From Phycisphaeraceae bacterium (GTDB lineage Bacteria > Planctomycetota > Phycisphaerae > Phycisphaerales > Phycisphaeraceae), in NCBI GenBank assembly GCA_020851465.1, contig JADZCR010000008.1, positions 62,001-126,000 on the forward strand: a DNA stretch of 64,000 nucleotides, given 5' to 3'. Below the pieces are notes generated by a model. It was not told the DNA's origin, made no database searches, and was given only the letters and a program-made list of their open reading frames with translations. Shown in pieces: positions 1 through 10,457 of the stretch (position 1 is its first letter; each line of letters begins with the position of its first letter). A program made the translations under genes and the position numbers.

Positions 1-3000
1 CGAGTACGGAATCGTTGTGACATCGAAGAAGCTCGCAGGCTCAGCTGCGTTGTTGGCTTCCGAGCCGTTTTCAAACACGACGTCGTTCACATCCGTGCGG
101 ACGAACAGGTGGTAACGACCCTGGAACGCGGGCGGCAGGCTGATCAACTCGCTCCGCGTGTAGCTCTCCCCCACCGCCATGGCACCGGAATGGGCGAAGG
201 TCGCCAGCGTGATGTCATCGCCGTCACCGACGATGGCGTTCCCGGAGGCGACGATGCGGTCGTTCCAGCTTGAAGTCTGACCGGCCCCCGTGCCGACGTT
301 GGAAACCGTCCAGCCAACGGTCACCTTGAGCGGGTCGCCGATGGACATCGCCGGTGCGGTCACGTTCGACACCGCCAGGTCCGCGTATGGCGCGAGCGTG
401 ACATTGAGCGCTGATGATGCGACGTTGTTGGTTTCCGCACCGTATTCGTTGACCGTGTTGGTCGCGTCGCTGACAACCAGCAGGTACCAGTTACCCGAAA
501 CCTCAAGCGGAATCTGGACATTGGTCGAACGCAGCAGGTTGGAGCCGCTGGCGATCGGGCCGTTGGCGGCAACCTCGGCCAGGAGTTTGTCGCTGCCGTC
601 GAGCGTGGTGTTCTGCGAAAGATAAACGCGATCCACCCATGCGCCCACGGCATTGGCGGTGCCGACGTTGGCGTCACGCCAGGAGACGTTGATGCTCGAG
701 CCGGACTGCGCCGCCGTCCCCGATGCCGGGCTTTCGATCTGCGGCTGGAGATCGGAGTGGCCGATGGCGACGACACCCGCGCTGGCGCGGAGGTTGTTCC
801 CTTCCTTTGAGCCTTCGTAAACAGCATTGTCCGAATCAGTGACGACGATGATGCGATAGTTGCCGTCGCCGAGATTGGGAATCGTGACATTCGCAGCCGC
901 GGAGTAGCTGGCGCCGGACGCCAGATCAGCGGCGCGCTGGACGGTCGCCAGCAACGTCGCACCCGAAAGCGTGCCGGTGGTGGAAATGTAAACACGATCC
1001 ACCCACGGACCGGGCGCGACGCCCGTACCGCTGTTGGTCACGGTCCAGTCCACCGCCACGGTCTGACCGGGCTGCGCGCTGATCGGAGCGTTGAGACCGG
1101 AAACCTGGAGGTCGGGTTCGGGCGTGGCCGCGATGGTGATCGGATCAACTGTTCGCGCGCTGTTGTTGTTGTCGAACTGATACTCGTAAACGTTGTTGTT
1201 GAAATCGGTGATGACGAAGACGTGGAAATTACCCGACACGCCGTTGGGTAACTTCACCATCGCTGTCGTCGAGTAGGTCTCGTCGGCGGCCAGATTGCCG
1301 CTGTGATTGATCAGACCGACCTGCACGTCGTTGGCGTCGAGCGTGTCGTTGGCGGAGATCATGATGCGGTCGTTCCAGCTCGTCACGTTCGTTGTGCCGA
1401 CACCCTGGTTCCGCACACGCCAGCCGATTTCGACATTCTGACCGCTCTGAGCGTTCACCGGAGCGGACACCGTCTCGATGATCAGGTCCGCGTAAGGAAC
1501 CGTCACTTGAATCGGTGCCAGCGCGGATCGGTTGTTCAGCGGAGAGCCGCTCTCGGAAACATCGTCGGCGGCGTCAGTGACCACGTACAGCTTGAAAGTG
1601 CCGGTCCGATTCGGCGGCAGCGTCACGGTCTGGTCCTGCGTGTATGCACCGCCCGGAGCCAGCGCGCCGTCGTGGGTGAACTCGCCGAGCAGCACATCGT
1701 CACCGTCGCCCACCGTGTCGTTGGTCGTGATGTAAACGCGGTCCACCCACTGACTCTCAGTGGTGGTGGTCGCGCCCTGGTTTGTCACGGTCCAGCTCAC
1801 AGCCGCCTGCGCCGGATTGCCTACCAGAGGCTGCGCCGGTGCCATGAACGCGGTGACCGCCAGATCCGGCGCGACGCCGATGGCGAAGGTTCCGTTGAAC
1901 GTCGCCGCCATCGAGTTACCAGCCGTGTCGAGCACGTTGGGGCCGATGGTCAGGTTGTAGGTTCCCGATTCGGTCTGGGAAGCGAATGCGAGGCGATAGG
2001 TATTTCCGCTGATGCGCGTCACGCCGGTGACAGCGATCGCGCCGGCCGGCCCGGTGAGCGTCACGTCATCGACGCCGAACGTCGCCTGTTGAATCGCTTC
2101 GTTAAAAGTCACATCCAACTGCGACACCGGCGGCTCAACCACACCCGATGGCGTCACCGACGAAACCGACGGCCCCGTCTTGTCAATCGTGAAGGTGCCG
2201 GGGTAAACACCCGGCGTCGCCGAGTCGAGGAAGACACGAACATTATCGATCGCCCAGCTTTCGTCGTTGATGTCCTGGAGACCGGACCCGATGAAGTTGA
2301 TCGTCAGATCATCGCCGGTGTGCGAAACGGTCTGCTCGATGTCACGGTAGATAGCCTCCGGCCAGCCGCCGTAGAGGAAGTTCGCCGGGCCGACGTCGGG
2401 CTGGCGCGGGAATGTCTGCGCGCCGTTGAAGTTGCTGAAAGTCCACGAGCTTTGGTTCTGCCCGTCGAAGTCGAACCCGAACGTATCGCCGCCGACACCG
2501 CCGCCGTCCCAACTGTCGATGGGAATAAAGTCGAACACCAGCCGCACCTGCGTGTGTTCGGGGAGTGACGCCAGATGCAGATTGACGGTCTGGTTGGTAA
2601 ACCTGCCGAGAATCCGTGATGTCCCGTCGCTGACGGCTGTGTCCGTCGCGCTCCATTGCGCTTTGGCACCGGTTTCAAAATCATCGCTGAAGTTCAGGAT
2701 GTTGGCACCGCCCTGCATCGAGTTGCCCGAAATATCGTTGATGTTCGGACCGACGTTGATGTTGTAGATTCCTTCCGCGCTCTGAGTCGGGAAGGTCACG
2801 TCGAACGTGTCGGTGTAACCGGAGTCCGTCGGCCTCTGGCCGCGGAGCTGGATCGCGTCAATCTCCTCCCACGTGCTGAGATTGTGGTTGGTGTCAATGG
2901 TGATCTTCACGCCGCGGACGAGGTAATCGGTCTGAGTAAAGTTATAGACGAAGTCCGCAGCCGTTCCGGGCTGGGTGGGATCTTCACCAGCGAAGACTTC

Positions 3001-6000
3001 GTGCAGATTGCCATCGACATCAATAAGCTCGATGCGCGTGACCATGCCGTTGCCCCACGTCTCACGAATGGAGACGCCGGTGGCGTAAACGGGGATGTCG
3101 TAACCAAGTGATAGCGTCTCGGTCGTGCCGTTACTTACTGATGGAGCCCACGAGGTGGCGTAATCGCCGTACCCGGGTGTATTGGGTGCGCCGAGTGTCT
3201 GGGCAGCGGAATAATTTCCCGTACTGTATTGCGAGCTGAAGCCCAGCAGAGTGCTGGCGTATTGCGAGAGCGGGTAGCTGCTGATCGGCGTGACGCCGAC
3301 ACCGCCGATCGCGCCGCCGGGACCGCTGAGGGAAACGTCCTGCGCGGTAAACGTCGAGGCATCGACCCACTCATTGAAACGCAGACGGACGCTCGACACG
3401 TTGCTGCTGGTCGTACCCACCGGAATCTGGCTGATGATGAACGGCCCGACCGCATCATTACTGGCCACGAACATATCCGTGACCACGGACCGGTTGTCGG
3501 TTTCGTTCGTACCCTCACCGACCGCATTGGTCGCGTCGGTAAGCATGAACACGTAGTAAAGCCCGCCCAGCGTGTTGGGCAGCGCGACATCCTGAGTCTG
3601 CGTGTAGCTGCCGCCGGCCGCCAATGCGCCGTCGTGAACGAAATCACCCAGCGTAATGTCGTCGGCATTACCGTAGATGGCGTCCGCACTGACAACGAGC
3701 CGATCCGTCCACGAAGTCTGATTCGTCGCCGACGAGCCGGCATTCGTCACCGTCCAGGAGAAGCTCTGCGTCGTACCGCCTTGGATCACACCGGTCGGTG
3801 CGGACAAAGCTGTCGGCCGTAGATTCACCGAGCCGACCGACAAGGCCATCGCATAGGTGTTATTGGTTTCGTTAGTCTCGCCCTGTTGATTGTTGCGGTC
3901 GGCATAGACGAGCACGTAATAGTTACCCGATGCGGTGCCCGCGGGAATCGTGAAGTCGCGGCTGATCGAATAGCTCGCCCCGCCAGCCAGCGGCGTCTGC
4001 GTGCCGATCGACTCGCTGCCGAGCAGCACGTCGCTGGCGTCATACGTCTGGTCGAGCGACAGGTAAAGGTTGTCCGACCAGTCTGCCGGCGCTTCGGCAA
4101 CACCCTGATTGGTCACGGTCCAGTTGGCGGTGAGCGTCTCACCCGCCGCTGCGCTGCTGAAGGAAAGCGAACCGTCGGTCACCGCCAGATCAGTTGCGAC
4201 GATGTTGATCGGGATCGCGCGGTAGTTGTTGTTGTTATTGCTTTCCGGCTGGTAGTTGTCGCGGTCGGCAACCACCAGGATGTAGCGCTGCCCCGTACCC
4301 GTGCCCGGCAGCGTGACATTGGCGGTGAAGTCATAGCTGGCGCCTGCCGCCAGCGGAGTCGGATCGTTGATGTAGTTGTACTGGAGGAACGTATCGTCGC
4401 CGTTCCCATAGATCGCGTCATTGGAGATAAAAATGTAGTCGTACCAGTTCTGCGTCGCAGAGGACGGGCCGGTGTTAGTCACCGTGTAGGTGACGGCGAT
4501 CGTCTGGTTCAACGTCGCGTTTTCCGGAGCAGTACCCGCAGTGGTCTGAAGGTCCGGCTCGGTGACGTTGATCGGAATCGCGCGGAAGTTGTTCCCGTCG
4601 TTCGTCTCGCCCTGATTGTTATTCTGGTCGGCAACAACGATGAGATATTTGGAGCCCGTGCCGACATACGGCATGGTCACTCCCTGATCGATGGTGTAGC
4701 TGGCACCTGCTGCCAGCGGCGACTCATTCCCCGCCCAACGGTACGTGATGTAGGTGTCGGATGCGTCATACACCGCGTCGTTTGAGATAAAGAAATAGTC
4801 GTACCAATCCGACACCGCGGAAGTCGAACCCTGATTGGTCACCGTGTAGTGGATGTTGAAACCTTCACCCACACCCACCGTGGCCGGTGCGCTGCTGTCG
4901 GCGACGATCAGATCGGGAGCAGTAATGTTGATCGGAACTGCGCGATAGTTGTTGGTCTCGTCCGTCTCACCCTGGGCATTGTCACGATCAGCCACAACGA
5001 TCAGATATTTCGCACCCGATCCGACGTTCGGCAACGCGATATCCAGCCCCACCGTGTAGCTCTGCCCGGCGGCCAGCGGCGTCTCATTGCCCGCCCAGCG
5101 ATAGGTCACCTGGGTGTCGCTGGCGTCATATACGTTGTCGTTCGACAGGAAGATGTAGTCGTACCAGTCCGCGATCGCCGACGTCTGGGAGTCGCTGTTC
5201 TGAACAGTCCATGTGACGTGGATCGTCTCGTTGGAAACTACATCGGTCGGCGCGGCGACATCCGTCGTGATCAGGTCCGGCGTGCTGATGGTGATCGGCC
5301 GGGCGAGGACGTTGTTGTTCTCATTCAGCTCCGGCTCCCAGCGCGTTCCGTCGGCGACGAACAGCAGGTATTTATTCCCCGGCCCGACCGCTGGAATCTT
5401 GACATCCATTGAAAGGTCGTAGCTCTCACCCGCATCGATCGGAATGAGTGAATACGTATGCGTGTTGTTCAAAAAGATATCGCTGCCGTCGAAGACATCG
5501 TCGTTCGACAGATAAACGTAGTCGTACCAGTAGGAGAAGTTTGACCCTGTGCCCTGGTTCATCCCCGTCCAGGACACGTTGAACGTCTCACCCGCGATGG
5601 CGTTCGCCGGCGAAACCGCCTGTGTGATCACGTAATCCGGGCCGGTGATATCGACCGCCACTGCGGTGGTGTTATTGAGGTCGTTGCTCTCTGGCTGATT
5701 GTTGAACCGATCCGTGACAAAGAGCACATACTTGGAGCCGCTGATATCGCTGGGGAAAAACACCGTGCGATCCACCGTGTACGTGCCGCCCGAATCAATC
5801 GCGCCGGAGTGGGCGATACCCGTAAGCTGTCGGTCACTGGCGTCGTACACCTGATCGCTGGACAAATAGATGTAGTCGCTCCAACTGCTCGCCGTCGTGA
5901 CGGTCGAGCCGGCATTGGTTACGGTAAAGCTCAACGCGACGTTCGAGTTCATCCGCGGCTGAGCAGGCACCGTCGAGGCGGTCACCTGAAGGTCGATATC

Positions 6001-9000
6001 CGGCCCGTTGATCTGGATCGCACGGGAGCTGACGTTGTTGTCCTCATCGGTTTCGGGTTGCTGCCCGTAATAGTCGGTCTTGACCAGCAGATACCGCGAG
6101 CCGGTAATGGCATTGCTGGGAATCGTGACGTTGACCGTCTGGGTATAGACACCGTTGCTCGCCAACGGTGCGTTATTGCCCGCGTAAATTTCGCTCAGGT
6201 AGGTGTCGTCCGCGTCACCGAAAATATCGTTGGTGGATAGAACAATCCGGTCGTACCAGCCAGAGACGTTGTTTTCGATCGAGCCGGTATTCTCAACCTC
6301 AAAGCTCACGCTGATCGACTGGCCAAGCACTGCCGACGCCGGCGCGGTGAAGTCGTTGATGACGAAATCGACATCAGGATCTTCGATCGTCGTCTCCATG
6401 ACCGCGACATTGTTTGTATTGTCGGATTCACTCAGATCGCCGTAGGCATTGAGCACGACGAAGATGAATCGGGCACCGGCGGGAATATCAACAGGAACAC
6501 GGCCGCTGTAGTCGCTGTCGAAGCTGTCGCCCGCCGCCAGTCCGTCGTGGTCCCCCTGCCAGACCTCATCGACATAAACGTCATCACCGTTGCCGTAGAT
6601 ATTGTCTTCGGAGAAGTAGATGGCGTCGTACCAGCCGCCGTTGGCAGCTCCGTCGCCGGCGTTGATCGTCGTCCAACTGATGTCGAATTCGCCACCGCGT
6701 GTCAGCGGCGAGCCGTTCGACGTGCTGGTGACACTCAGGTCCGGCGCATGCAGCGTGAAAGTTACGTTGAACGCGTCCTCTCCCTCGCCGGCGACGCCGT
6801 TGCCGTTCTGATCCATGGCATTGCCATAGACGTCCTCAATGTCCGGCCCGATGGTCATCGAGTATTGACCGGGTTGCGAGGTCTGCTGGAAATACACGGT
6901 CAGCACCGCGCCGCTGACATCAACCGAATAAATGGTGTTGCGCAGATCCTGGCCGTCAGGCCCGGTGAATTCCGTGATGTCATCAATGGTGATATCCGAT
7001 GCACCAAAGCCTGCACTGCCTGCCCCGACGCCGCCGATCGGCATGAGCGATTCATCAAAGGTGAACTCGATCTGTGACAACGGAGCGTCCGCATCGCCGT
7101 CCGGGGTCACGGAGATAACGCTTGGTCCCTGCCGATCGAGGAAAAACGTGCTGCTGTATTCGTCGTTCCCATTGCCCTGAAGATCAAGTACCGCGTCGGC
7201 CTCCAGCGAATAGCTGTACGTCCCGCCGACATCGGGTGTATCCAGATAAAAACGGACCACGTTCGAGGCAATCAACTCGACGCCGGTTACGTCCACGTTG
7301 CCGTCGATCTGGAGATCGCTGGTGTCCAGCGAGTCGGCGCGCACCGCTTTGGAGAAAACAAAATCAATCTGCGCCGGCGGAGTGCCAAGCCCCTGACCAG
7401 CGGTCGGCGTCGAGCCGGTAACCGTCATCGTCGCATCAAGAGTGCCCGTCGCACCGGTCACGCGGAAGACATAATCGCCCTCACCGCTCACTGAGCGCAC
7501 CACCGCGCGATAGCTACCGCCCTGACCGGACGGCACGACGTAGTTGATGACGACGTTTCGACCGTCCGCAGCACCGTTGTCATTGGTCGCCACAATCGCC
7601 CCGCTCGGATCGTAAAGATCAACGATCGGATCCAGTGAGTTGGCGGGTTCGTTGGGTGCGTCGCCGGGCGTGGCGGTCGTGATGGAAAGTTGATCTCCCG
7701 CCTGAGCCGCAAAGCGGTAGGCGTCCTGCGAATCAACGATGCCGAAGTTAACAACCTGCTCGCGCTCCTGAGACGTCATCCCCTCCAGCGCGCCCAGATC
7801 GAGCTGTACCAGTTGAGGCCCCTTCGCCAGCGCGGCGGCGCGATTGGGGTTCTGCGAGGCGAAGTGCATGATGATGGCGGTCTGGCCGGCGGCGAGCGCC
7901 AAGTTGTAGTTGTAGGTCAGATTATCGCCGCTGCGCGACACGGAACTGGGGCGCATACCGCCGGCATTGGCGATCACATGCAGCATCGAGGGATCGCCGC
8001 CGCCGTCGCTCGAGTCATCCGTGACGATCCAGTTATCGTCGGTCGTAAAGTTCGTGTCGCCGCTTGATGTGCCGATCGTCTGCGTGCTGCCGTCGGAGCC
8101 GAGGTTGGAGGTGAGGCCGACAGTGAAGTTGGCGGAGGAGGCGGTCGGGTTGGTGACCACTTCGAGAAAACGGGCGAAGCCTCCGTTCGCTGGAACGTAA
8201 ATCTTCCGCGTCACGTTCATGCCGTTGATCGTGGCCGTGCCGATGACGATTTCGCGTCCGCCGTCTTCTGTGTTGGCGGTACTGAAGCTCGAAAAGCCGG
8301 TCAGTCGCAAGCCGCCGTCGTAAGCATCGACGCTGCCGTTGCTGATGCTGCCGTCGCGCTGGATGTCCCAGAGAAAACCGTCACCGTCGTTGAGGTTGAT
8401 GCCCAGATTGACCGAGCCGCTGCTGGTGCTGGTGCTGTCACCGCTGGCGCCGAGGTTGCCGATCGCCTGGCCGGTCTCGGTGATGTCCTGTCCGAAAGGA
8501 GAGGGTTGATTGGCCGTGGCGGCAAGATTCGGTTCGATGCCGAACGCCGCGCGGCGGGTGACGACGAGGTTGTAAAGCGTGCCGTCGGTACCGACGACCC
8601 GCGCTTTATACGTGCCGGTCGAAGCAGGCACGAAGTCTTCGATGCGGGAAGCGACATTCGCGCCGCTGGCTGCGCCGATGGCGACGAGATTATCGCTGGA
8701 GTCAAAGAGTGCCAGCGTCAGCGGCGTGCCGCCGGCCTCGACCGCAGCAACCGCGAGTGAAATCGGCTGGTTGGCGGTCGCGGTGAATGAGTAGTAGTCG
8801 TCGTCACCGTCAGCCTGTCCGAACACCGCCAGGCGATCCGCGCCGCCCTGCAGAGCGATCGCTGAGCCGTTGATGTTCTGCGCTGTCGCCGGCGTGTCGT
8901 TCGTCGGCCGGGTCACCGATTCGTTGTCATATTCCGCATTGAGCAGCACATCGACGAGATAGCCCCCCGTACCTGAAACACTCGATACGTCGATCGTGTA

Positions 9001-10248
9001 CGTGCCTGCGGAGCTGACATCGAGATTGAAGACCGCGACGTTCGAGCCTGCCGCCGCCGCATCCGCTGTGCCGATCGTGGTGCCGAACGGATTCTTGATG
9101 ACGAGGTGGCCGTCGATCGACTGATCCAGCGGCGTAAACCGGACGGACAGTTTGGCGGGCGAATCAAGCGTCAAATCGTAAGTCGTCGGCGTGTTGATCG
9201 CGGTGATGTCTGCGTTGACCGATCCCTGATAAACCATCGAACCCGCCGGCGCGACCCGCGTCAGCGGTGTGGGGACCGGCGTCCCGGCGACACCGAATGC
9301 TGCCGCAATGACGCCGGAGCTTGGCGTCGCCGAAGGCAGCGAGGTCGGCCCTTCTGCCGGTGCAGGCGTACGAGCGATGACCACTTCAATCGGTGCTGCT
9401 TTGACGTTGTTGGTTTCCGTCAACTCGCGCAGCAAGTCCGCGTCGTCGCTGACGTAAAGCAGGAACCAGTGCCCTGCGTCCACATCGGGTAACACCAGCG
9501 ATTGCGCCTGCTCGTAGCTGCTCCCGGCGGCCAGATCGCGGCCGGATGATTGACGGGCAAGCTGCGTGTCACCTGCGTCGAGCTGTTCGTCGCTCGAAAG
9601 GTACACCGCGTCATACCAGTCGCCGCTGGCTGCCAACGGGCCGTTATTTTCCACGGTCCACGAAAGCTGGAGCGTCTCTCCTGAGACGGCATCAGCCGGC
9701 GACGAGGCACTGACGATCGACAGGTCAGGCGAGCCGATCTGGATCGGCGTGGAGCGCAGGTTGTCGTGCTCGTTGCTTTCCCGAACGGTGTTGGTGCGGT
9801 CGGTCTTGATGAGGACATTCCACGTACCCGCGGAAATCCCGCTGGGCAGCGTCAGTCCCTGAGTCACGGTGTAGCTTTCGCCCGGCGCCAACGGACCGCG
9901 CGCGGAAGCATCCAGGTTCAGGATCGGCAGGTCGGATGCGTCGATGACGTTGTCTTGTGAAAGAACACCGTAATCAAACCACGAGGTGTCCGTGGTCTCG
10001 TTGCCCTGATTCGTCACGGTGTAAGAGAGATCAAGAGTCGAGCCGAGCTTCACGGTTGAAGGCAGCGTGATCTCGCTGACGGTCAGGTTGCTGTCGCTGA
10101 GCATGACACGTTGCTCAAGCCCTTCGAGCTGATGCCCGTGAAGGACCTGTGTATCCAGCGCAGATACACGGGTTTCCGACTGGTAACGACGGAGCTTGCG
10201 ACGTTTGCGACGCTCAAGTGCTCGAACCCTGTTCCAAAATCGGCCCAC
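1..10248 (-). CDS. Giant LEPR-XLL surface protein with 16 CARDB repeats (3' end beyond window)
   Basis: This reading frame stays open from a GTG at 10248 to the left edge, giving at least 3,416 codons; I saw no in-frame stop. The GTG has an AAGGAGG box (10255-10261) six bases upstream. The basic N-terminus leads to QLEGLEQRVMLS, a match to the planctomycete LEPR-XLL motif. In order come two CARDB repeats, two pre-peptidase C-terminal (PPC)-like domains (about 9300-8500), an unassigned beta-rich stretch, a third PPC-like domain (about 7740-7450), two SbsA-type Ig domains (about 7430-6800), nine CARDB repeats (about 6745-3450), an Ig/discoidin-like/lectin-like block (3430-1900) and five more CARDB repeats (1880-60). 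CARDB units show forms of VTNQG, WYDYIFLSND, LAAG and ETNN. It is probably a secreted adhesive or surface protein. The PEP-CTERM gene lies just upstream on the same strand. Function is inferred from architecture only. Confidence 0.9.
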   Translation of the reverse strand, partial: MGRFWNRVRALERRKRRKLRRYQSETRVSALDTQVLHGHQLEGLEQRVMLSDSNLTVSEITLPSTVKLGSTLDLSYTVTNQGNETTDTSWFDYGVLSQDNVIDASDLPILNLDASARGPLAPGESYTVTQGLTLPSGISAGTWNVLIKTDRTNTVRESNEHDNLRSTPIQIGSPDLSIVSASSPADAVSGETLQLSWTVENNGPLAASGDWYDAVYLSSDEQLDAGDTQLARQSSGRDLAAGSSYEQAQSLVLPDVDAGHWFLLYVSDDADLLRELTETNNVKAAPIEVVIARTPAPAEGPTSLPSATPSSGVIAAAFGVAGTPVPTPLTRVAPAGSMVYQGSVNADITAINTPTTYDLTLDSPAKLSVRFTPLDQSIDGHLVIKNPFGTTIGTADAAAAGSNVAVFNLDVSSAGTYTIDVSSVSGTGGYLVDVLLNAEYDNESVTRPTNDTPATAQNINGSAIALQGGADRLAVFGQADGDDDYYSFTATANQPISLAVAAVEAGGTPLTLALFDSSDNLVAIGAASGANVASRIEDFVPASTGTYKARVVGTDGTLYNLVVTRRAAFGIEPNLAATANQPSPFGQDITETGQAIGNLGASGDSTSTSSGSVNLGINLNDGDGFLWDIQRDGSISNGSVDAYDGGLRLTGFSSFSTANTEDGGREIVIGTATINGMNVTRKIYVPANGGFARFLEVVTNPTASSANFTVGLTSNLGSDGSTQTIGTSSGDTNFTTDDNWIVTDDSSDGGGDPSMLHVIANAGGMRPSSVSRSGDNLTYNYNLALAAGQTAIIMHFASQNPNRAAALAKGPQLVQLDLGALEGMTSQEREQVVNFGIVDSQDAYRFAAQAGDQLSITTATPGDAPNEPANSLDPIVDLYDPSGAIVATNDNGAADGRNVVINYVVPSGQGGSYRAVVRSVSGEGDYVFRVTGATGTLDATMTVTGSTPTAGQGLGTPPAQIDFVFSKAVRADSLDTSDLQIDGNVDVTGVELIASNVVRFYLDTPDVGGTYSYSLEADAVLDLQGNGNDEYSSTFFLDRQGPSVISVTPDGDADAPLSQIEFTFDESLMPIGGVGAGSAGFGASDITIDDITEFTGPDGQDLRNTIYSVDVSGAVLTVYFQQTSQPGQYSMTIGPDIEDVYGNAMDQNGNGVAGEGEDAFNVTFTLHAPDLSVTSTSNGSPLTRGGEFDISWTTINAGDGAANGGWYDAIYFSEDNIYGNGDDVYVDEVWQGDHDGLAAGDSFDSDYSGRVPVDIPAGARFIFVVLNAYGDLSESDNTNNVAVMETTIEDPDVDFVINDFTAPASAVLGQSISVSFEVENTGSIENNVSGWYDRIVLSTNDIFGDADDTYLSEIYAGNNAPLASNGVYTQTVNVTIPSNAITGSRYLLVKTDYYGQQPETDEDNNVSSRAIQINGPDIDLQVTASTVPAQPRMNSNVALSFTVTNAGSTVTTASSWSDYIYLSSDQVYDASDRQLTGIAHSGAIDSGGTYTVDRTVFFPSDISGSKYVLFVTDRFNNQPESNDLNNTTAVAVDITGPDYVITQAVSPANAIAGETFNVSWTGMNQGTGSNFSYWYDYVYLSNDDVFDGSDIFLNNTHTYSLIPIDAGESYDLSMDVKIPAVGPGNKYLLFVADGTRWEPELNENNNVLARPITISTPDLITTDVAAPTDVVSNETIHVTWTVQNSDSQTSAIADWYDYIFLSNDNVYDASDTQVTYRWAGNETPLAAGQSYTVGLDIALPNVGSGAKYLIVVADRDNAQGETDETNNYRAVPINITAPDLIVADSSAPATVGVGEGFNIHYTVTNQGSTSAVSDWYDYFFISNDAVYDASDTYITYRWAGNESPLAAGASYTIDQGVTMPYVGTGSKYLIVVADQNNNQGETNDGNNFRAIPINVTEPDLQTTAGTAPENATLNQTIAVTYTVTNTGPSSATQNWYDYIFISNDAIYGNGDDTFLQYNYINDPTPLAAGASYDFTANVTLPGTGTGQRYILVVADRDNYQPESNNNNNYRAIPINIVATDLAVTDGSLSFSSAAAGETLTANWTVTNQGVAEAPADWSDNLYLSLDQTYDASDVLLGSESIGTQTPLAGGASYSISRDFTIPAGTASGNYYVLVYADRNNQQGETNETNNTYAMALSVGSVNLRPTALSAPTGVIQGGTTQSFSWTVTNAGSSATNQTSWTDRLVVSADAIYGNADDITLGDFVHDGALAAGGSYTQTQDVALPNTLGGLYYVFMLTDATNAVGEGTNETDNRSVVTDMFVASNDAVGPFIISQIPVGTTSSNVSSVRLRFNEWVDASTFTAQDVSLSGPGGAIGGVGVTPISSYPLSQYASTLLGFSSQYSTGNYSAAQTLGAPNTPGYGDYATSWAPSVSNGTTETLSLGYDIPVYATGVSIRETWGNGMVTRIELIDVDGNLHEVFAGEDPTQPGTAADFVYNFTQTDYLVRGVKITIDTNHNLSTWEEIDAIQLRGQRPTDSGYTDTFDVTFPTQSAEGIYNINVGPNINDISGNSMQGGANILNFSDDFETGAKAQWSATDTAVSDGTSRILGRFTNQTVNLHLASLPEHTQVRLVFDFIPIDSWDGGGVGGDTFGFDFDGQNQSSWTFSNFNGAQTFPRQPDVGPANFLYGGWPEAIYRDIEQTVSHTGDDLTINFIGSGLQDINDESWAIDNVRVFLDSATPGVYPGTFTIDKTGPSVSSVTPSGVVEPPVSQLDVTFNEAIQQATFGVDDVTLTGPAGAIAVTGVTRISGNTYRLAFASQTESGTYNLTIGPNVLDTAGNSMAATFNGTFAIGVAPDLAVTAFMAPAQPLVGNPAQAAVSWTVTNQGATTTTESQWVDRVYITTNDTVGDGDDVLLGEFTHDGALAPGGAYTQDQTVTLPPNRTGTFKLYVVTDAADDVSESGSPLNNRSALAPIQVTVPYADLIIETVSAPVNAQSGQNVEIGWRVRNQGVGTTNVTSWNDRIMISANDTLDANDVQVGLINHSGNLAADETYSTTAMVKLPNGVSGNFHVFVITDFNNNVYEYQFDNNNSARTVDPITIAATPEPDLQVSGLNAPISAQPGQTVAVDWTVTNSGTGVAPGPWVDRVYISTTGTLSGATLLATVQRAADLASGASYSAAANVTIPNLGDGNYRIIVVTDSDNAVYEGSKEGNNLRASAGVVAIGHSDLQPQIESPASGTAAQSGSSINVSWRDANVGTANAVGAWVDRVYLSQNTTLDGSDKLLAEVAANGPIASGSNLLRSTNVQIPLEVSGNWYLLVVSDATNTVNEYGAETNNVASSALNVTLAPYADLAVSNVTAPAMSIGDPLKVTVGWTVSNVGTGAGQTSSWNDRIVASGNAIVGDGDDITLATFAHSGAMAVGESYTRSELISLPPAFQGRYHLFVRTDVNDVVFENGSEANNAAEPASFFDVTTIPYS

Positions 10249-10315
10249 GATTGGCCTCCTTACCGGAAAAAACACAGAGGTAAAAACCCCGACCTGTTCG
10301 CTCAGTTAACGACAA

Positions 10316-10341
10316 AAGCCCGTGGTGTAAACCACAGGCTT
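10316..10341 (-). terminator. Possible terminator or leader hairpin between the PEP-CTERM gene and the giant gene
   Basis: An inverted repeat pairs AAGCC/GGCTT and GTGGT/ACCAC around a four-base loop with one internal mismatch. Read on the minus strand it is followed by only four Ts. It could end the upstream PEP-CTERM transcript or act as a leader structure for the giant gene. The short T-run keeps confidence low. Confidence 0.4.
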
Positions 10342-10457
10342 CTGACGAACTGATCATGCTCGGACGTAACAGATCACACTTCCCCTCTCCACATCCAAAA
10401 ACCCGAATTATCACGTCTAGACAATCAGTACCAACGAGACACTCGACTCCTGCGATC

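Noticed and set aside
1303-2568. Long plus-strand open frame of 421 codons
   Set aside because: It lies antisense to the giant CARDB gene; its translation is rich in Arg, Val and His with no motif, as expected of a shadow of GC-rich coding sequence.
1-10248. Repeat array considered as a CRISPR or DNA tandem repeat
   Set aside because: The periodicity of about 350 bases is at the protein level with diverged codons, as in CARDB domains; there are no identical short repeats with unique spacers.
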